Of a stretch of 50,341 bases of DNA, positions 38,441 through 50,341 are shown in pieces. Position numbers and translations under genes: made by a program. Origin of the DNA: Spirogloea muscicola. Taxonomy: Eukaryota; Streptophyta; Zygnematophyceae; Spirogloeales; Spirogloeaceae. The DNA lies in NCBI GenBank assembly GCA_009602725.1, contig WELB01000175.1, forward strand, positions 36,681 through 87,021, in the 5' to 3' direction. How positions within the stretch are numbered: the stretch's first letter is position 1; each line of letters begins with the position of its first letter. The notes under the pieces are model-generated. The model did no database searches, was not told where the DNA came from, and was given only the letters and a program-made list of their open reading frames with translations.

Positions 38441-39623
38441 CACACGGCGACTGAGGAGGCCCGGACGGGGCCCGGGCGCGGCGTGGGGCCCGGGTCGGGC
38501 TCGGCGTCGGAGGAGCGGCCAGAGCCGCCAGCGACGGCGTCCAGCAAGGGGCCCAAGCCGAAGCAGTTTGCCATCTACCGCTGGGACCCGGACCACAGCG
38601 ACAAGCCGCGCATGCAGACGTACACGGTGGACGTGAATGACTGCGGGCCCATGATGCTGGACGTGCTGCTCAAGATCAAGAACGAGCAGGACCCCGGGCT
38701 CACGTTTCGCCGCTCTTGCCGCGAGGGCATCTGCGGCTCCTGCGCCATGAATATCAACGGCTCCAACGGCCTCGCCTGCCTTACCAAGGTCCGCTCCGAC
38801 CGCCCGCCTGGCCTCTACAGCTTGCATCAGTACATCTGCTCAGAAGCACACTTTGGCTGCCAACTCCACAGCAGCCCTCCTGTCCTGCCACAGCTTTCTG
38901 TTAGTGACGCTAGGCAAGATAGCCTCTCACTCGCTCTGACTTGTGGGATGCTTTCTGCTGTCGCAGGTCACAGACACCTCGCCCCTGCCAACGCCGGTCA
39001 CGCCGCTGCCCCACATGTTTGTCGTCAAGGACCTGGTTGTGGATATGACCAACTTCTATGCGCAGTACAAATCCATTGAGCCCTGGCTGAAGACCAAGAC
39101 CCCGGCGCCGAACAACAAGGAGCACCTGCAGAGCAAGAAGGACCGCACCAAGCTTGATGGCATGTACGAGTGCATCTTGTGTGCCTGTTGCAGCACTGCC
39201 TGCCCAAGCTATTGGTGGAATCCGGAGAAGTACCTTGGCCCGGCAGCACTGCTTCATGCCCATAGGTACTGTTGCTCTTTCTATGGAAGCTATTATTGAC
39301 AAGTGAAAGCGCTGAGCTGCTCATGTTTTGAATTGCTGTGTGCTGGGAGATCTTTCCAGGTGCTTCACGCTAGAGGTAAAGGCAGGTCAACAAGCCAAGT
39401 CTCAGCTGACCGCGCTCTTGTGCTGTGCTGGTTGCGATGCAGATGGATTGCCGACAGTCGTGACCAGTTTACACGAGAGAGGCTGGAGGCAATCAATGAC
39501 GAGTACAAGCTATACCGCTGCCACACTATTATGAATTGTGCCAAGACGTGCCCCAAGGGGCTGAACCCTGGAAAGCAGATCCAACGAATTAAGCAGCTTG
39601 AGCTGCAACGCGGCTCTTTGTAG
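38441..39623 (+). CDS. SDH2: Succinate dehydrogenase iron-sulfur subunit (complex II)
   Basis: Passes electrons from the flavoprotein SDH1 to ubiquinone in the mitochondrial inner membrane. Exons: 38441-38788 (5' partial), 38967-39265, 39443-39623. The first domain is ferredoxin-like with the 2Fe-2S ligands in [17 protein letters not shown] and LAC; the second holds the 4Fe-4S and 3Fe-4S ligands in [16 protein letters not shown] and [18 protein letters not shown]. The body begins [14 protein letters not shown] and ends [15 protein letters not shown], as in plant and algal enzymes. The start codon is not found: upstream is a GCC/CGC repeat with an N at 38440, so the presequence is probably damaged in the assembly. 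RGY copy 6 and a repeat cluster lie directly upstream. Confidence 0.95.
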
Positions 39624-40095
39624 TGGGCCTGGCTGGAATGTCAGAGTACTGGTACTATTCAAGTAGTTGCTGAAGTATGTCCAATTTCCAGGTGGTGCTG
39701 CTGCAGTGGGTATGCAGTGCTAGTGACTCGTTTATTTACACTGTACAAGAACATGTATACTGGTGTCATGATCAGCACTTGAAAATACAATGTGATGCCA
39801 AGATGCTTCCAAGTACCTTGAAGCAAGCACCATGTTCTAGAAATCGTATATTGGTGTAAATGTCAGGCGCCTCTGCATCATACTTTCAGTACCCCACCCG
39901 GTGGATACAAGCACAAGCATGTGCAGGCAGTCCACCCTAGCTGGCACCTAAAAGCAAAACGAATACATGAAGATTAGGCAATTGCAATGACAGCAGCCAC
40001 TGCATTACTCATCTCATAAGCCTATGCTGGAATATCAGACCCAAGATTGTGTTTGTTGCACCTTTTTGTCCTTGAAGTAGAGAAATACGAGCATC
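39624..40095. other. 3' flank of SDH2
   Basis: Convergent with the unidentified minus-strand gene. No exon or RNA gene is seen, although a minus-strand segment near 40045-40090 reads GLEMLVFLYFKDKK and could belong to an alternative last exon of that gene. Confidence 0.3.
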
Positions 40096-41279
40096 TCAAG
40101 CCCGTCTATGGCAGGTGAAGTGGCTTTGAGCAGTGCCCAGTCGGCACCATATCTCCTCATTCGCAATGTCCATGCTCTGCAGCACCTCCAGCTCCTCCTC
40201 CCACCTTTCCATGTGCTGATGGTGAAGCCTTCGGGTGCATCAAGGATTGACCGGAGGACCTCAACATGGACAAACAGCCATGCCTATTGCGGTAGTAAAA
40301 ACGGCTAGCCAACAGGTGCTGGTGGTGGATACTGTATTATATTTCCCTCAAAACTCTGTGCCGCCTCAGCAAAGAATCTCTTTCCTGCTTCCAAGATTGT
40401 AATAACCTGCAAAGGTGACAGGCTTGCTGATGGATGTTACACAAGTCAACCTTATGTCCTTCCTAATGCAACCTTTCAGGGAATCTTCTAACATGCAAAC
40501 AATCACTATATGAATAGGAAATGTGTAGGATTCCTTCTACCTTTGTTGCAGCATTGAGTTTACCTCCTTCCGATCTCACCTCCTCATTGAACCTCTCGAT
40601 CTTCCCTTTGATGACCATCATATTTGCCTCCATCTCCGACGAATTTCGCCTATTTTCCAAAGCATTCTCTGGCTGGTCATGGCGCAGTCCAGCGCTTGGC
40701 TCACTTACGCTCACGTCTTCAGGAGGCCTCTGGTGGTTTTCGCCACCATTGGCTTGCAACCCTCTAGCCTTTTTGGCAACATCCGTAGCATCCAAAGTCT
40801 GGCAAGCATAAGAAACCAGAGCCACCTTCTGAGAAGACAGACCGTTGAGGTAGCACAAAGCGCAGGTATGGTCTAAAGAAGGGGATACGCTGCGAAGAAT
40901 GTGGACATGAATGTGGGCTCTTGATCCATGCTGTAAGCAGGTCTTGATGACATTCGCTGCCATAGGACTGCACGATGCGGTGGCCGCCTACGCCTGCGTT
41001 AATGTGGCGAATTGATGCTTATCCAAGGACAGACAAGAGTCCTGCCGCGACCTAGAGCATCTGTGTATTGCTGCATGCCCATTCTGTTGACGGCAGCTAC
41101 ATGTGCCTGCCATGGTCCGACTATTGCTGCCGATCAATATATGCACCATAAGTTGGCGGCAGCATGACCGGCTGAGCACCTAGACGCACCGCGGCGGCTG
41201 GCACATGCCGCTTTACTGCCGGTGGCGGCAGCGGCGTCGGCGGCGGCAGCGGCGGCCGCGGCTCAGGCGCCACCGCCAT
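40096..41279 (-). CDS. Unidentified multi-exon gene, charged/coiled-coil product
   Basis: I do not recognise this protein. Supported exons on the minus strand: 40798-40541 (86 codons, TLDATDVAKKARGLQ ... EMEANMMVIKGKIERFNEEV, good AG and GT borders), about 40406-40320 (VITILEAGKRFFAEAAQ, acceptor clear, donor unclear) and 40215-40096 (HMERWEEELEVLQSMDIANE, ending at TGA). The phases of the first two join. A likely first exon begins at 41279 (MAVAPEPRPPLPPPTPLPPP), is Pro-rich and ends near PPTYG. The charged, heptad-like stretches suggest a coiled-coil partner in a complex. The distance to the SEC8 3' end is about 0.8 kb. Exon borders are incomplete. Confidence 0.4.
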
Positions 41280-41335
41280 GGCACGCCTGGCCTGCAGTTC
41301 CTGAAGGGGTGTTAACGGGGGCTGCGCGCGCTCGT

Positions 41336-41410
41336 CTCCATCTTGTCCATTCCTTTGGGCTGACCTTTCCCAAGCCACCAGTCAATCTTTTCCTCATCTT
41401 GAGGCCCCGT
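41336..41410. repeat. Solo hairpin repeat box
   Basis: CTTGTCCATTCCTTTGGGCT, then ACCTTTCCCAAGCCACCAGT and CAATCTTTTCC match the block at 37847-37902 (same strand) and 16075-16130 (inverted). No RGY frame is seen beside it. It lies just upstream of the proposed first exon of the unidentified minus-strand gene. Confidence 0.6.
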
Positions 41411-42093
41411 CAATTCGCTAAGCAGAGTATGACGTCATCGTTAACGTGACTCCGACGACATGAGCTGCTCCTCAGGAGGAAGAGCTAGGAGGAGCCGCGG
41501 GACCACCGCTAGCGACCGTGCCGCCCAGCGGCCGGCTCGACCACTGGGGCTACAGGGACTGTTGTTGCTGGCCGCTCAGATCGATCGCCCGCACACAGCT
41601 TGAGGCTCTTGCAAACAGATCACAGTGGCTTCATGGATGCCCGTTTCGAGATGCTAAATATTACAGGCATCCTACGAGCGAAGGTCTCCAGGAAGACTGC
41701 TAGAGGAGCCTGGCCATGCCATATCTAGCCCAAGATACTCTGCTTCCTAGCGCCCTGCGTCAGTGCCACCCGAATGGCTCTCGCCATTGTGTTAGCTGCT
41801 GGAGAGCCCTGTGTGTCTGTCATGCCATTCCTCATCACAAAGGCACGCCATTACTAATGTAAGCATTCGGTGGTCGAGCATGTTGTGGTGACTGGATATA
41901 TCACCACTCACAATCAAGTGTATGTACTCTTCTTTTGCGACCAACCAAATGTTGTTATGACTTCTAAGCACAGTTAATGGGAAGACCTTCAGCATGCCAG
42001 GGTCAGCATGATGGGTCAACTACATGATGGATGTCCCCGCAAAGCCAGAGGACAGGCTGAAGTATAAGCTGGTGAGAGGACATCGACATGCTG
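41411..42093. other. Intergenic, SEC8 3' end to unidentified gene
   Basis: Should include the SEC8 3' untranslated region and the promoter of the next minus-strand gene. No exon or RNA gene is seen. Confidence 0.35.
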
Positions 42094-45000
42094 CTACGGA
42101 GCAACAATACGAGCAATTCTTTGAGCTGCATCAGGCTGAACCTCGCGGCCTGGCACATTGACCTTGAGAAGGTTCGAGTATCTGCACAAAGATCCAGCTT
42201 GCTTGCTCAGTCAATATATTGGTATTCATGTCAAGACATGATGAGATGCTTCACCTGGTTTCACTAGCTGCAACTGTCAGACATCAGCAAGACGTGTTCA
42301 TACGAACTAAACAGCAAGAGGGTACAGCAAGCTTCTGTGAGAAGCTTACTCCTGGACAGAGAACAGCCGGTCGTGTTCTGTCACAAAAGCCAGCAGTGAC
42401 TGCATACACAGCAGCTCATCTCAGATAAGATTGTGCCTGCGCTATTGATGCTCCGGGGTGACCTTATCTTGGTTGTGCAGATCGCAACTTACATCTATTC
42501 AAAGTCAGACAAGGTGACGGCAGCATTGCAAGAAGTTGCACTGGTATGCAGGATACTATGCGCACTGTACCTCTATTGGCAGATTAAGAAGTTCGTAGTA
42601 TGTGCGGACTCGGTCTAAACTCTGTTGTACACTGCTGCTGCCGTTGCATCCCATGCTAGCAAGTGTCTGCACAATAACATTCGGAGTTTGCAAGACTAGT
42701 AGAGGAAGCATACTACTCAGAAAGCGGCCACTTTTGCTGCTGGCTTGAGTCAAAAGAAGCATCCATTATCTTTGGCAACTGCCCGTGGACATTCCTGCAC
42801 GGCTGACTCAAGCATCCACTTAGGCGACCGACGACTACCACTCACGAGCCTTACCTGTTGCAGTGCAATGCAATTGCAGCAGATTTGCCGCACGCCCAAT
42901 GAATTGATACTCTTTATATTAGCAACCTCCTGGACAGACAAGCATGAACTTTGCTCTCAGTATGTCAGTCAATCGCAGGCATACCAGCACGTACTCACTG
43001 GCTCCAGAGGCTACCAGCATCAACTTCCCTGGAGGCTACCAACATCTAGTCCACCGCAACGAGTATACTGTAGTGATGCTGCTTGGAGAGTACGACGCTG
43101 ATTTGGCGTATGAGGCTTCAACATGCTACCTTTATGAAAGCTGTTGATGCGAGGCTACAAACGCTTCCAAACACATAGCTCCTGCGCATGGGGGAGATGT
43201 AACAGCACATCTCCTCATCCATCCTGGTCAGCTGCAACATCCATAGCAGAGATGACCCATTACTACAGCTCAGCTTTTCACCAGCTCGAATAATACTCTA
43301 CTCTTGACATCGCCATCAGAATGTGAGATCCTTAAGGAAGGCCTTACTGCGTGTCACAGACCAACATCAAATAATAGAAATTTTTCTTATCTGATTCTTA
43401 ACATGTATGTGAATATCTACTGCAAGTCACATGTAGCAGTTTCACCGCAACCAGCTCCATTATGATAATATATGGTAGAACCCAGTGTGCCATTAAGTAA
43501 AGTGCCTTCAAGGATCAGTACCTCCAAACAGATGCTCTATAATCGCATGAATGCAGACAAAGCTAAAGAAGTGCTTGGAGCTTTTGATCAAAGGTGACAG
43601 AGTGACCCAGTCATGTACCTGTGTAGTCAAACTAATAACAAAGTCCTCTGGATCTTCAGCACTTGTCTCAGCCTCATACAAGCGACTTGTCATGCTCTGT
43701 GTCAAAAGCAAAGGATGTCAAATGGCGACAACATATAACCTTCATTGTTCTTAGCAGCACGTTGATCAACAGCATTGGCAACCAGAGACTTGCAGGAAAG
43801 CTACCCACAAACCTGTAGGTAGTAGATTGTATGCAGCTGGACCTCAAGGCGAAGGGTCCGCAGGCAGTCAACAGCTAGGGCCCTGTACTTTGTTGCCAGA
43901 TTATTCAAGCCGCCAATCAGCAACCCACCACCCTCTGTCCTCTGAGACCCCCCATCCTTTGGTTTCAGAGGACTTCGTCTTTGCAGCGGTGTCCCAATGA
44001 AAGACCCTGTTTGGCTGAATCTGATGCACGGCATCATCGAAAGTACACCCAAAATATATGTCACTCCTGCTGCAGGTGGAGGAGGCCTTGGCAATGCTTG
44101 CATGTAATTAATGCTCGACATAAGTCATACCCACAACTTTCAGGTGAAGCACTGAATGACTCTAGATGCAAAGCAGCACAGTCAGGGCTAATGTGGCCGT
44201 TGACGTGCAGGCCATGCGGCAAAGACTTTCACCCAACACAGGACAACTTACAAGGTAATTGAGTCCGCCATGTATTCAAGGGTGTCACTCAGAGCCGCGA
44301 GCAGGACAATCTTGTGCATATCAGTCATCAGCTGCTCCTGTTGCAGACACAATTGCACAACAAGCATACGAATCTGCATGTGAGGAATGCAAGGTGGCTT
44401 CTTGCTTGATTGATCCAGTACCAAGAGAAATAAGGAGGCAGTAGGAAGAGTGAAAGTCGTGCAGTGACACTTGTGACTTGCCCACATAGCAAAGGTACGG
44501 CTAATTTCACCTCTCGAATAGGTCGCAGCGATAGTAGCATGTTGTGCAGCTCCATGTCAATCTCATATGCCTCACTGTCAAGAGGAGGATTGTCGCGGGC
44601 TTCTTTGTATGTAATGGGAGGCAACTCCACAGGACTTAACAGCGCACTTGAAACCTGCTGTCTCATCAGGCCCTCCATGTCGCTCCTGGTAGCCAAACCG
44701 GAGCTTAAACTTCCCAAAACAGCCTACAAGCAAGACATTGGCTTAGGCTCCTAGAAGACTAATACATTAAGACAAACGTGAGGTTGCGATGTAGGTAGAT
44801 AGCTGCTTGTGTTAATCATCTCTGTCATGGTGTGACAAGCGGAGACTTACCTCTGTATAGACACCACGACAACGTTCCAATATGCGGTCTAGCAGAACCT
44901 GAACAACCTCCAAGAAGCTAGTAGAATAGACAGGCATGACCTGGGCCCATCTCAACACCTGCCATGCATACGAGAGACATGCGAGCAGAAATTTACTTGA

Positions 45001-48000
45001 AGGTCTCCTTATTTACTTCTTTCGGGATTGCAAGAGCTGAACTGTACATCGATATCAAAGCGACAGAGGCATTTACTGCGCTGCTGCTAACACAGAACTT
45101 TCTCAATTTGCAGTCAGACGCAAATAACCTCTGCAATCAGCCGCTCAGCTGACAATGGCCCTTGCAGAACTGGCCGCCCTTTTTCAACATCCTTCTCGTA
45201 GGATGTAAGAGCCCGTCCCTGCAGCCTGAAGGCCGCCGGTCCTGCCCAATACGAAGATGAGCAGAAAGCTTTTATCAGGCTGCAGGACGCTACTGTGTCC
45301 CATCAGATGCCTCAAGGCCAAACTGAGTTGACAAGTTGTCATTACCAGCTAAAGCATCAGCAACTTTGCTCCGATACTGTGCACCCACAGTCGGGAGAAA
45401 CTGGTCACGTATGAAAGCATCCAGGAATTCCCGAAGCGCATCCGTCCTGCACAACATATCAGCGTCAATTTCAGCACTCATCTTCACAGATATGGAAGCA
45501 GCATAGTATTCCATGTCAATCTTATACTACTTTGTACCACTCATTCCCACACCAAATCAGTGGGATCACAAAAGTATGTGAACTGAGTGGCAGGACACCA
45601 GATGGCGTGGTATCATCATCTCAAGTGTCAAGAGCATGATGGCAGCCTTGCATTCACAGGCCTCTCACCATGAGTTTGCCTGATCAGCGGGTAGTATTCT
45701 GGAAGCTTTATCAACAAACTGCAAGTCAAAGCCGGGCCTGGGGTTGATATACTCTTGTGCTGAGACCAAACGACAGGGAGTGCTGGCAAAAGCACAGAGC
45801 AGCATGACCAACTGGACTGCCCCTTGCAAGCCTATGTATCTGCTGACAAAACATCACTTCCAGTACCTGAAGGAGAGGCTTGTAACAGGCACTGATGAGC
45901 TCCACACCCCGATCAGGGAGGATGGCCGCTGTGCCATACCCATCTGCTAAATAAGCCTGTCCACCTCGCCTTCCTCGAACATGCCGCAGTCCATCCCCCC
46001 CCAGAGAAGCCCCGGGCAGACTGTCGATGACACCTGCCTCCCATATTCACTGACATCACTCTCCTCCTCAAGCACGCACTCGTCCAAGCAATCACTATTC
46101 TACTCAAGCGACAACACATAGTTGCAATTTGAACCCTCACAGGAATGGGCATAGACAAGCCTTGTACTGCAAAAATACCAGGAGCAGGAGCCCCACTGTC
46201 AACATATCGGAAGGAGAAAGTCAACCCTCCACTTCCATGCGCTCCTCCATTGCTGTATGTGCATTGTAAGACGAAGTTAGCCATGGATAAGTTGTGCAAG
46301 TACGGCTTTGACATGCTCTGCATCCCAAGAGACATCATTGATATTGACTATCTAGCCAGCAGCATTTCGTTGTCTGCCACCTCATTCTGTACTGCAGCAT
46401 ACTCTTGTTCGTCAGTCAGGCCCGTAGTAAAAGGGCAAGCTTAAGCGTATAAGCTGGACTGATCTGTAAGCAATATATAAATTGCTCACAAAATATTCGC
46501 ACCTCCGGGCATCATGCGCTCGAGGGAGATGTCCTGCGTCTGCTATGGTGCCATCAGGAGAAGCTCTCACAATCTCGTATAATAGCTGTTGACATTCACC
46601 CTACCAAAACCAGGAAAATTTGCACATATGAAGTCAATGATCGTGAAGATTTAGTGGTGTTGGAAGAGGGCTGCAACCCTTGCTAATGAGCAACACATGC
46701 ATAGCTCTCCACAGCAGGAGGGCTTCAAACAATATTGCATCTCACTTTGAAGCAGTGGGAACTCTTAGAAGTGAATGAGACCAAACATCGTGCCAGGGGT
46801 CCACACCTGCAAGCACTCCCAAATGTACGCTACTGAATAACCACCCATAACCTGCTCCCTGGCCCCATCAGCATCAAGAGCCACATGTGCATTCTGTTGG
46901 GGCAAACCAATCTTGACACCATCTCTGGTCTTTGCTTCCAGGCTCTGCCCTGCCACCACATGATTCTCTGCACTCACAGACATAAATCTCTGAGTTTCTG
47001 TGATTTATAAACTGGCTATGTATACAAACATGTGACTGTGTCTAACTTGCATCTTAGTACCATTGTGGCACTTTCACGCACCCCATAACTGTTTAGTATC
47101 CTATGTCTTCAAGCAGGATCCAATGTGAGGCGCAAAAGTATATGATTGACGCACCAAGGACATGAGCAAGTCTGTCGAGGATGGACTGCAGAAGCTCCTG
47201 CGTGGCAAGCTGTGCGCTGCTAAAAGGCCCCGTGGTAGGAGCAGTTATCTTGATGTCACCGCGAGCTCCAAATGGAGACCTGGTTCCTGAGATACTCCCA
47301 AGCCCCAATGCAGCCACACTTCGGTTGCCTGGCTTGCTTGGAGGAGGGGTAGCCAATCGAGGACTGCTGGCGGCCGCCACTGGTGTTTGCGACACCTGGT
47401 CGACGCGCGGCCTAGCTAGATCAGCTGCACTTGCTTTCTCCCGCACCTCGGTAACAATGAGATCCTTGATTGAAGCCTTCAACCTTTGCCTGCACATTGG
47501 CAGGACTGGACATGAGTACACGCACGCCATGGACAGCTTGGATAATGCATGGCTGTCACCAGCTGGTGGTATATTGACTTACGCCAAGATAGTGCCTGCT
47601 GCAGCAACCTTGCCAAGCAGTGCCAAGCATTCCACCATAGTCTGGATGTATTGGACACTCTTTACTGCCTCACTCTTTCCCATTGTCTCCTGCCACGCAG
47701 TCAGCAGATATGTCAACCCACAATCAGCAGTAGGGCAATAGAGCATTGTTGCTGATCAGCAACAATGCTGCCATATGCCTTCCATTTCAAGTGTAGGTTT
47801 TATATTTTGGTTTGGCAGCTATTCAGATCACAATCTCTATTTATGTTGGACATTTCACTGCCACGTCCTAAGACATTTTCAGTAACCCCTCCATCCAGGC
47901 GAGATACAAGGTAGCAAGACCAAGATTTCATGACATGTCCCTAACTACTAGATCTTCTCCATCAACAGCAGAAGAGCTCCAAGTCAGCCCTCAGATGACC

Positions 48001-50267
48001 TGAAGTAGGAGTCTCATTGTACCGTGAAGTCATTAGGGATAGCCTCTGCAAGCCATGGAGGTGGTGCTCTACTCTGCGGCTTCTTTGTAGCACTTCCAGT
48101 GCTCCTCGTGCTCATCTCTGAAGTTTGTCCTGTGACTGATGCAGGACTGTCTGGTCCAGAGCCAACATCTCCACCATCCAAGCCCCTGACAGGAGAAACT
48201 GAAGATAAGCTGCTGTGCTCTTGTGCTCTTTTGCCTTGGGGCGTGGACAATATCAAATATGTCATTCTATGTCAAGCTATGTACTGCCCAGAAGGCTAGA
48301 TAGAGCTCATCCAATTTGTGAAGAGGATAACAAAGTCAGCAGAATCTCTGGAGGTAATACAGCGAAAGACAGCGAAAGTAGGACAATGAAGCACAGAGGA
48401 TGCAATCTGAAGGTTTTACTACATTGAGCGAGCTCAAGTGGAGTTTAGGGGATATCTCTTACTAACCCTGGGTCAAAGTGACCACCCAAGCGCTCATTGC
48501 CAGAGCTGGTTCTCCGAAAGCTACGGGTGCGCCGGGACATATTCGCCACTGAAGGGTGTGGAGTTGGGGATGCATGACTGGGACCCATATCTGGCACAGG
48601 GGCCACAGTCACGTCGGAGACATCGTCATCCTTGCGAAGAGCAATTGACTTCCAACTGTCAACAGGAGAAACATAAAAAGAGGAGTATGGGAGTCAGGGT
48701 GGAGGTTTTGCCCTCAATGAAGGCAGAGGTCTTTCCCTCTTTTGCGAGGTCTGCCCTCGACAAGAATGAAATCTCAACGTGCTTCAGTCAGGCAAGGCTC
48801 TGTAAGGCTTGGGGTTAGTGTCACACCTGTACTCTCCCTTGATGTATAAGTGCAGCTGAAGGTCTTCTAGCACCTTGAAGAAAAGCTGGCTCCGCAGCTT
48901 GGATAGGTCATGCTGCACGTCCCTCAAAGCTCCCAGCTGCAAGTTGGCGCAAAAGCTACAGTTCAGGCCAGCAGATTGCTGCTGCATGAGTTGCAGCGAA
49001 CTCCAATGCCTTGTTGAAGCAGCTGCCTTACCAGTGACACTACAGCGAATATTAGACACAATGCTGCGACTACGGAGTGTGAGAGGCTGGAAATACCCCC
49101 TGGATGCCCTCCCTTTCAATCATGCTTGTTGACTGCAGGTGCAATTGTACTGCAGCATAATACAGCTTCTGAGTGATGAGCATCTCAATTCGTGCTGGCA
49201 CCTGAGTGATCAGGAACCTTGTCGTCACAATCGATAATGGCAAATGCTGAGATTCTACATCAACCCTTGGCTCTGGTGCTAATATGCCATAGATGTATAG
49301 TAAGCAGGATAGACTTATCGCATTTGTGAAGGCCAATAACAGCTAAACAGTTGAAGTAGGGGCAATCAACATATGAACAGCTGGTCCAATCAATCACCCA
49401 CTTTATAGCTACACGAGGTAATGTACAAACAAGCAGCACTGCTGTGGCTTCAGCCCACTACAGCCGCAAGGAGGAAGAGAGGAGGCCTATTGGTAAGGTA
49501 TGGCCACCTTAGCCACATTATCAATCTGATCGATGAGCGTGAGCACGTTCCGGAGAGTGATGGAACGGTACCACAGGTGCTGAAGCTGGCTCTGCTTGGT
49601 ACTCAGCAGCAAGCGCGCGGCAACCAGGCTCTCTCTCAGGCCGCTCATCTTCGACGCAGACTCCCCAAAGAGCTTCAGTATCTGATATCAATGCAATTTC
49701 CCATAAGACACACCTTCGAAAAGGTCTGCAGACGCCAATACCTAAGCTTTGTGAAGCGGCACAAGAGAGGGAGCAGCACCCTCATCAAACTTTCCTCGTT
49801 AAGGAGCCGATCTCGTGTCCTGCTTCCACAGACGGATCCCGAGCGGGGAACCTCTTGATGGCGCCAGCGGAGGAGACAAGGCAGTGCGAAGGACAGCGGG
49901 CGCAAGACAATGTGACGACCTGCGAGTAGTTGTGGATGGCGCGGTTGAAGCCGTTATGGTACCCCTGCACGACGTCGTCGACGAGGTCCTCAATGGCCTC
50001 GCTCTGCTGTTGCAGCGCCCGCAGCGCGCCCTCGGGGTCGCGCGATGTCAGGACCTCCACCACGTGCGGCAGCGAGTCGAAGCGCGACTGCTTCCACACC
50101 TCCGGGATGCCGTTCAGCTCCTCCTCCACCACCTGGCTCAGCGCAGAGGCGGCGCGCCGTCCGAGGCTTCAGCGCGCGGCCGGGCGCCCCAGGCCAGCTC
50201 CGGCGGCCATGATGGGCCGGCACAAGGCGCTCACCACCCAGTCCACCTCGGAGTCGGGGTCCGCCAT
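42094..50267 (-). CDS. SEC8: Exocyst complex subunit SEC8 (EXOC4)
   Basis: Subunit of the octameric exocyst that tethers secretory vesicles to the plasma membrane. Twenty-six exons on the minus strand: 50267-50235, 50132-49920, 49681-49508, 49201-49097, 48936-48827, 48655-48467, 48227-48023, 47689-47583, 47489-47155, 46997-46807, 46585-46503, 46252-46179, 45943-45867, 45718-45669, 45446-45346, 45241-45129, 44958-44851, 44723-44511, 44337-44252, 43978-43813, 43696-43619, 43231-43130, 42929-42855, 42666-42571, 42399-42350, 42181-42094. They sum to 1074 codons (1073 aa) with every phase agreeing, close to plant SEC8. Landmarks: SRFDSLPHVVEVL and YHNGFNRAIHNYSQ (N-terminal coiled-coil start), LQHLWYRSITLRNVL, KLYYAAVQLHLQSTSMIERE, FKVLEDLQLHLYIKGEY, GLTFSFRYVD, LREFLDAFIRDQFLP, IVLLAALSDTLEYMADSI, EDFVISL, INSLGVRQIC and YSNLLKVNVPGR. 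The start MADPDSEVDWV is the least certain part. Confidence 0.96.
47742..47769. repeat. Perfect 28-bp palindrome in a SEC8 intron
   Basis: AGCATTGTTGCTGA followed at once by its reverse complement TCAGCAACAATGCT, without mismatch or spacer. It lies in the intron between exons 7 and 8. It has the same total length as the inverted repeat at 5174-5201 but a different sequence. Confidence 0.85.
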
Positions 50268-50341
50268 GGCGGGCCGCGCCAAGGGGTTCGCCGGCTCACA
50301 GCCGCTGCGGGCGGCGCGGCGCCGTGGCCGGCGCGCGGCCA

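Noticed and set aside
43510-43560. Candidate SEC8 exon reading HAIIEHLFGG
   Set aside because: The expected segment (YVFGSVCSLAS) was found at 43130-43231 with correct splice sites and phase, so this resemblance is chance.

Overview
This window is nuclear DNA from a photosynthetic eukaryote of the green lineage. Genes are rich in short spliceosomal introns (mostly GT-AG, two GC-AG), first exons are GC-rich, and the products are plant-type. A cytosolic mevalonate gene (HMG-CoA synthase) sits beside a plant-type CHX exchanger, a BRUTUS-type iron-sensing E3 ligase and a bHLH121-like factor. Core chlorophyte algae are generally held to have lost the mevalonate pathway, so I infer a streptophyte, most likely a charophyte-grade alga. 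I cannot name the species from sequence alone. Exon models were built by hand from homology, splice sites and reading phase. For the eight genes modelled from start to stop the exon phases close, apart from one broken exon in the CHX gene and an inferred N-terminus in NMNAT.

Layout, left to right: a fasciclin-domain gene running off the left edge (-); beta-carotene hydroxylase (+, 5' end hidden by a poly-A tract); a 14-exon BRUTUS/HRZ-type gene (-, 3796-10110); a bHLH121/URI-like gene (+, 12846-14831) placed head-to-head with it; a zinc alcohol dehydrogenase (+); a trihelix-type DNA-binding gene with an assembly gap (+); nicotinamide-nucleotide adenylyltransferase (+); HMG-CoA synthase (-, 12 exons); a CHX cation/H+ exchanger (+, 11 exons, one exon out of frame); mitochondrial succinate dehydrogenase iron-sulfur subunit (+); a small unidentified gene (-); and exocyst subunit SEC8 (-, 26 exons) to the right edge.

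Two things stand out. First, the iron sensor BRUTUS and a bHLH of the class it acts with in land plants are divergent neighbours, an arrangement that could allow shared control. Second, a family of short reading frames ending in a conserved S-D-x-x-x-L-T/S-R-G-Y-stop recurs six times, always in 5' flanks of genes and always with hairpin-rich repeat boxes. Two copies are both exactly 50 codons long and differ mainly at synonymous sites, as expected of a translated microprotein or a mitochondrial-presequence exon rather than plain junk repeat.

Homopolymer A tracts and single Ns lie inside or beside first exons and look like assembly faults. They hide several N-termini.
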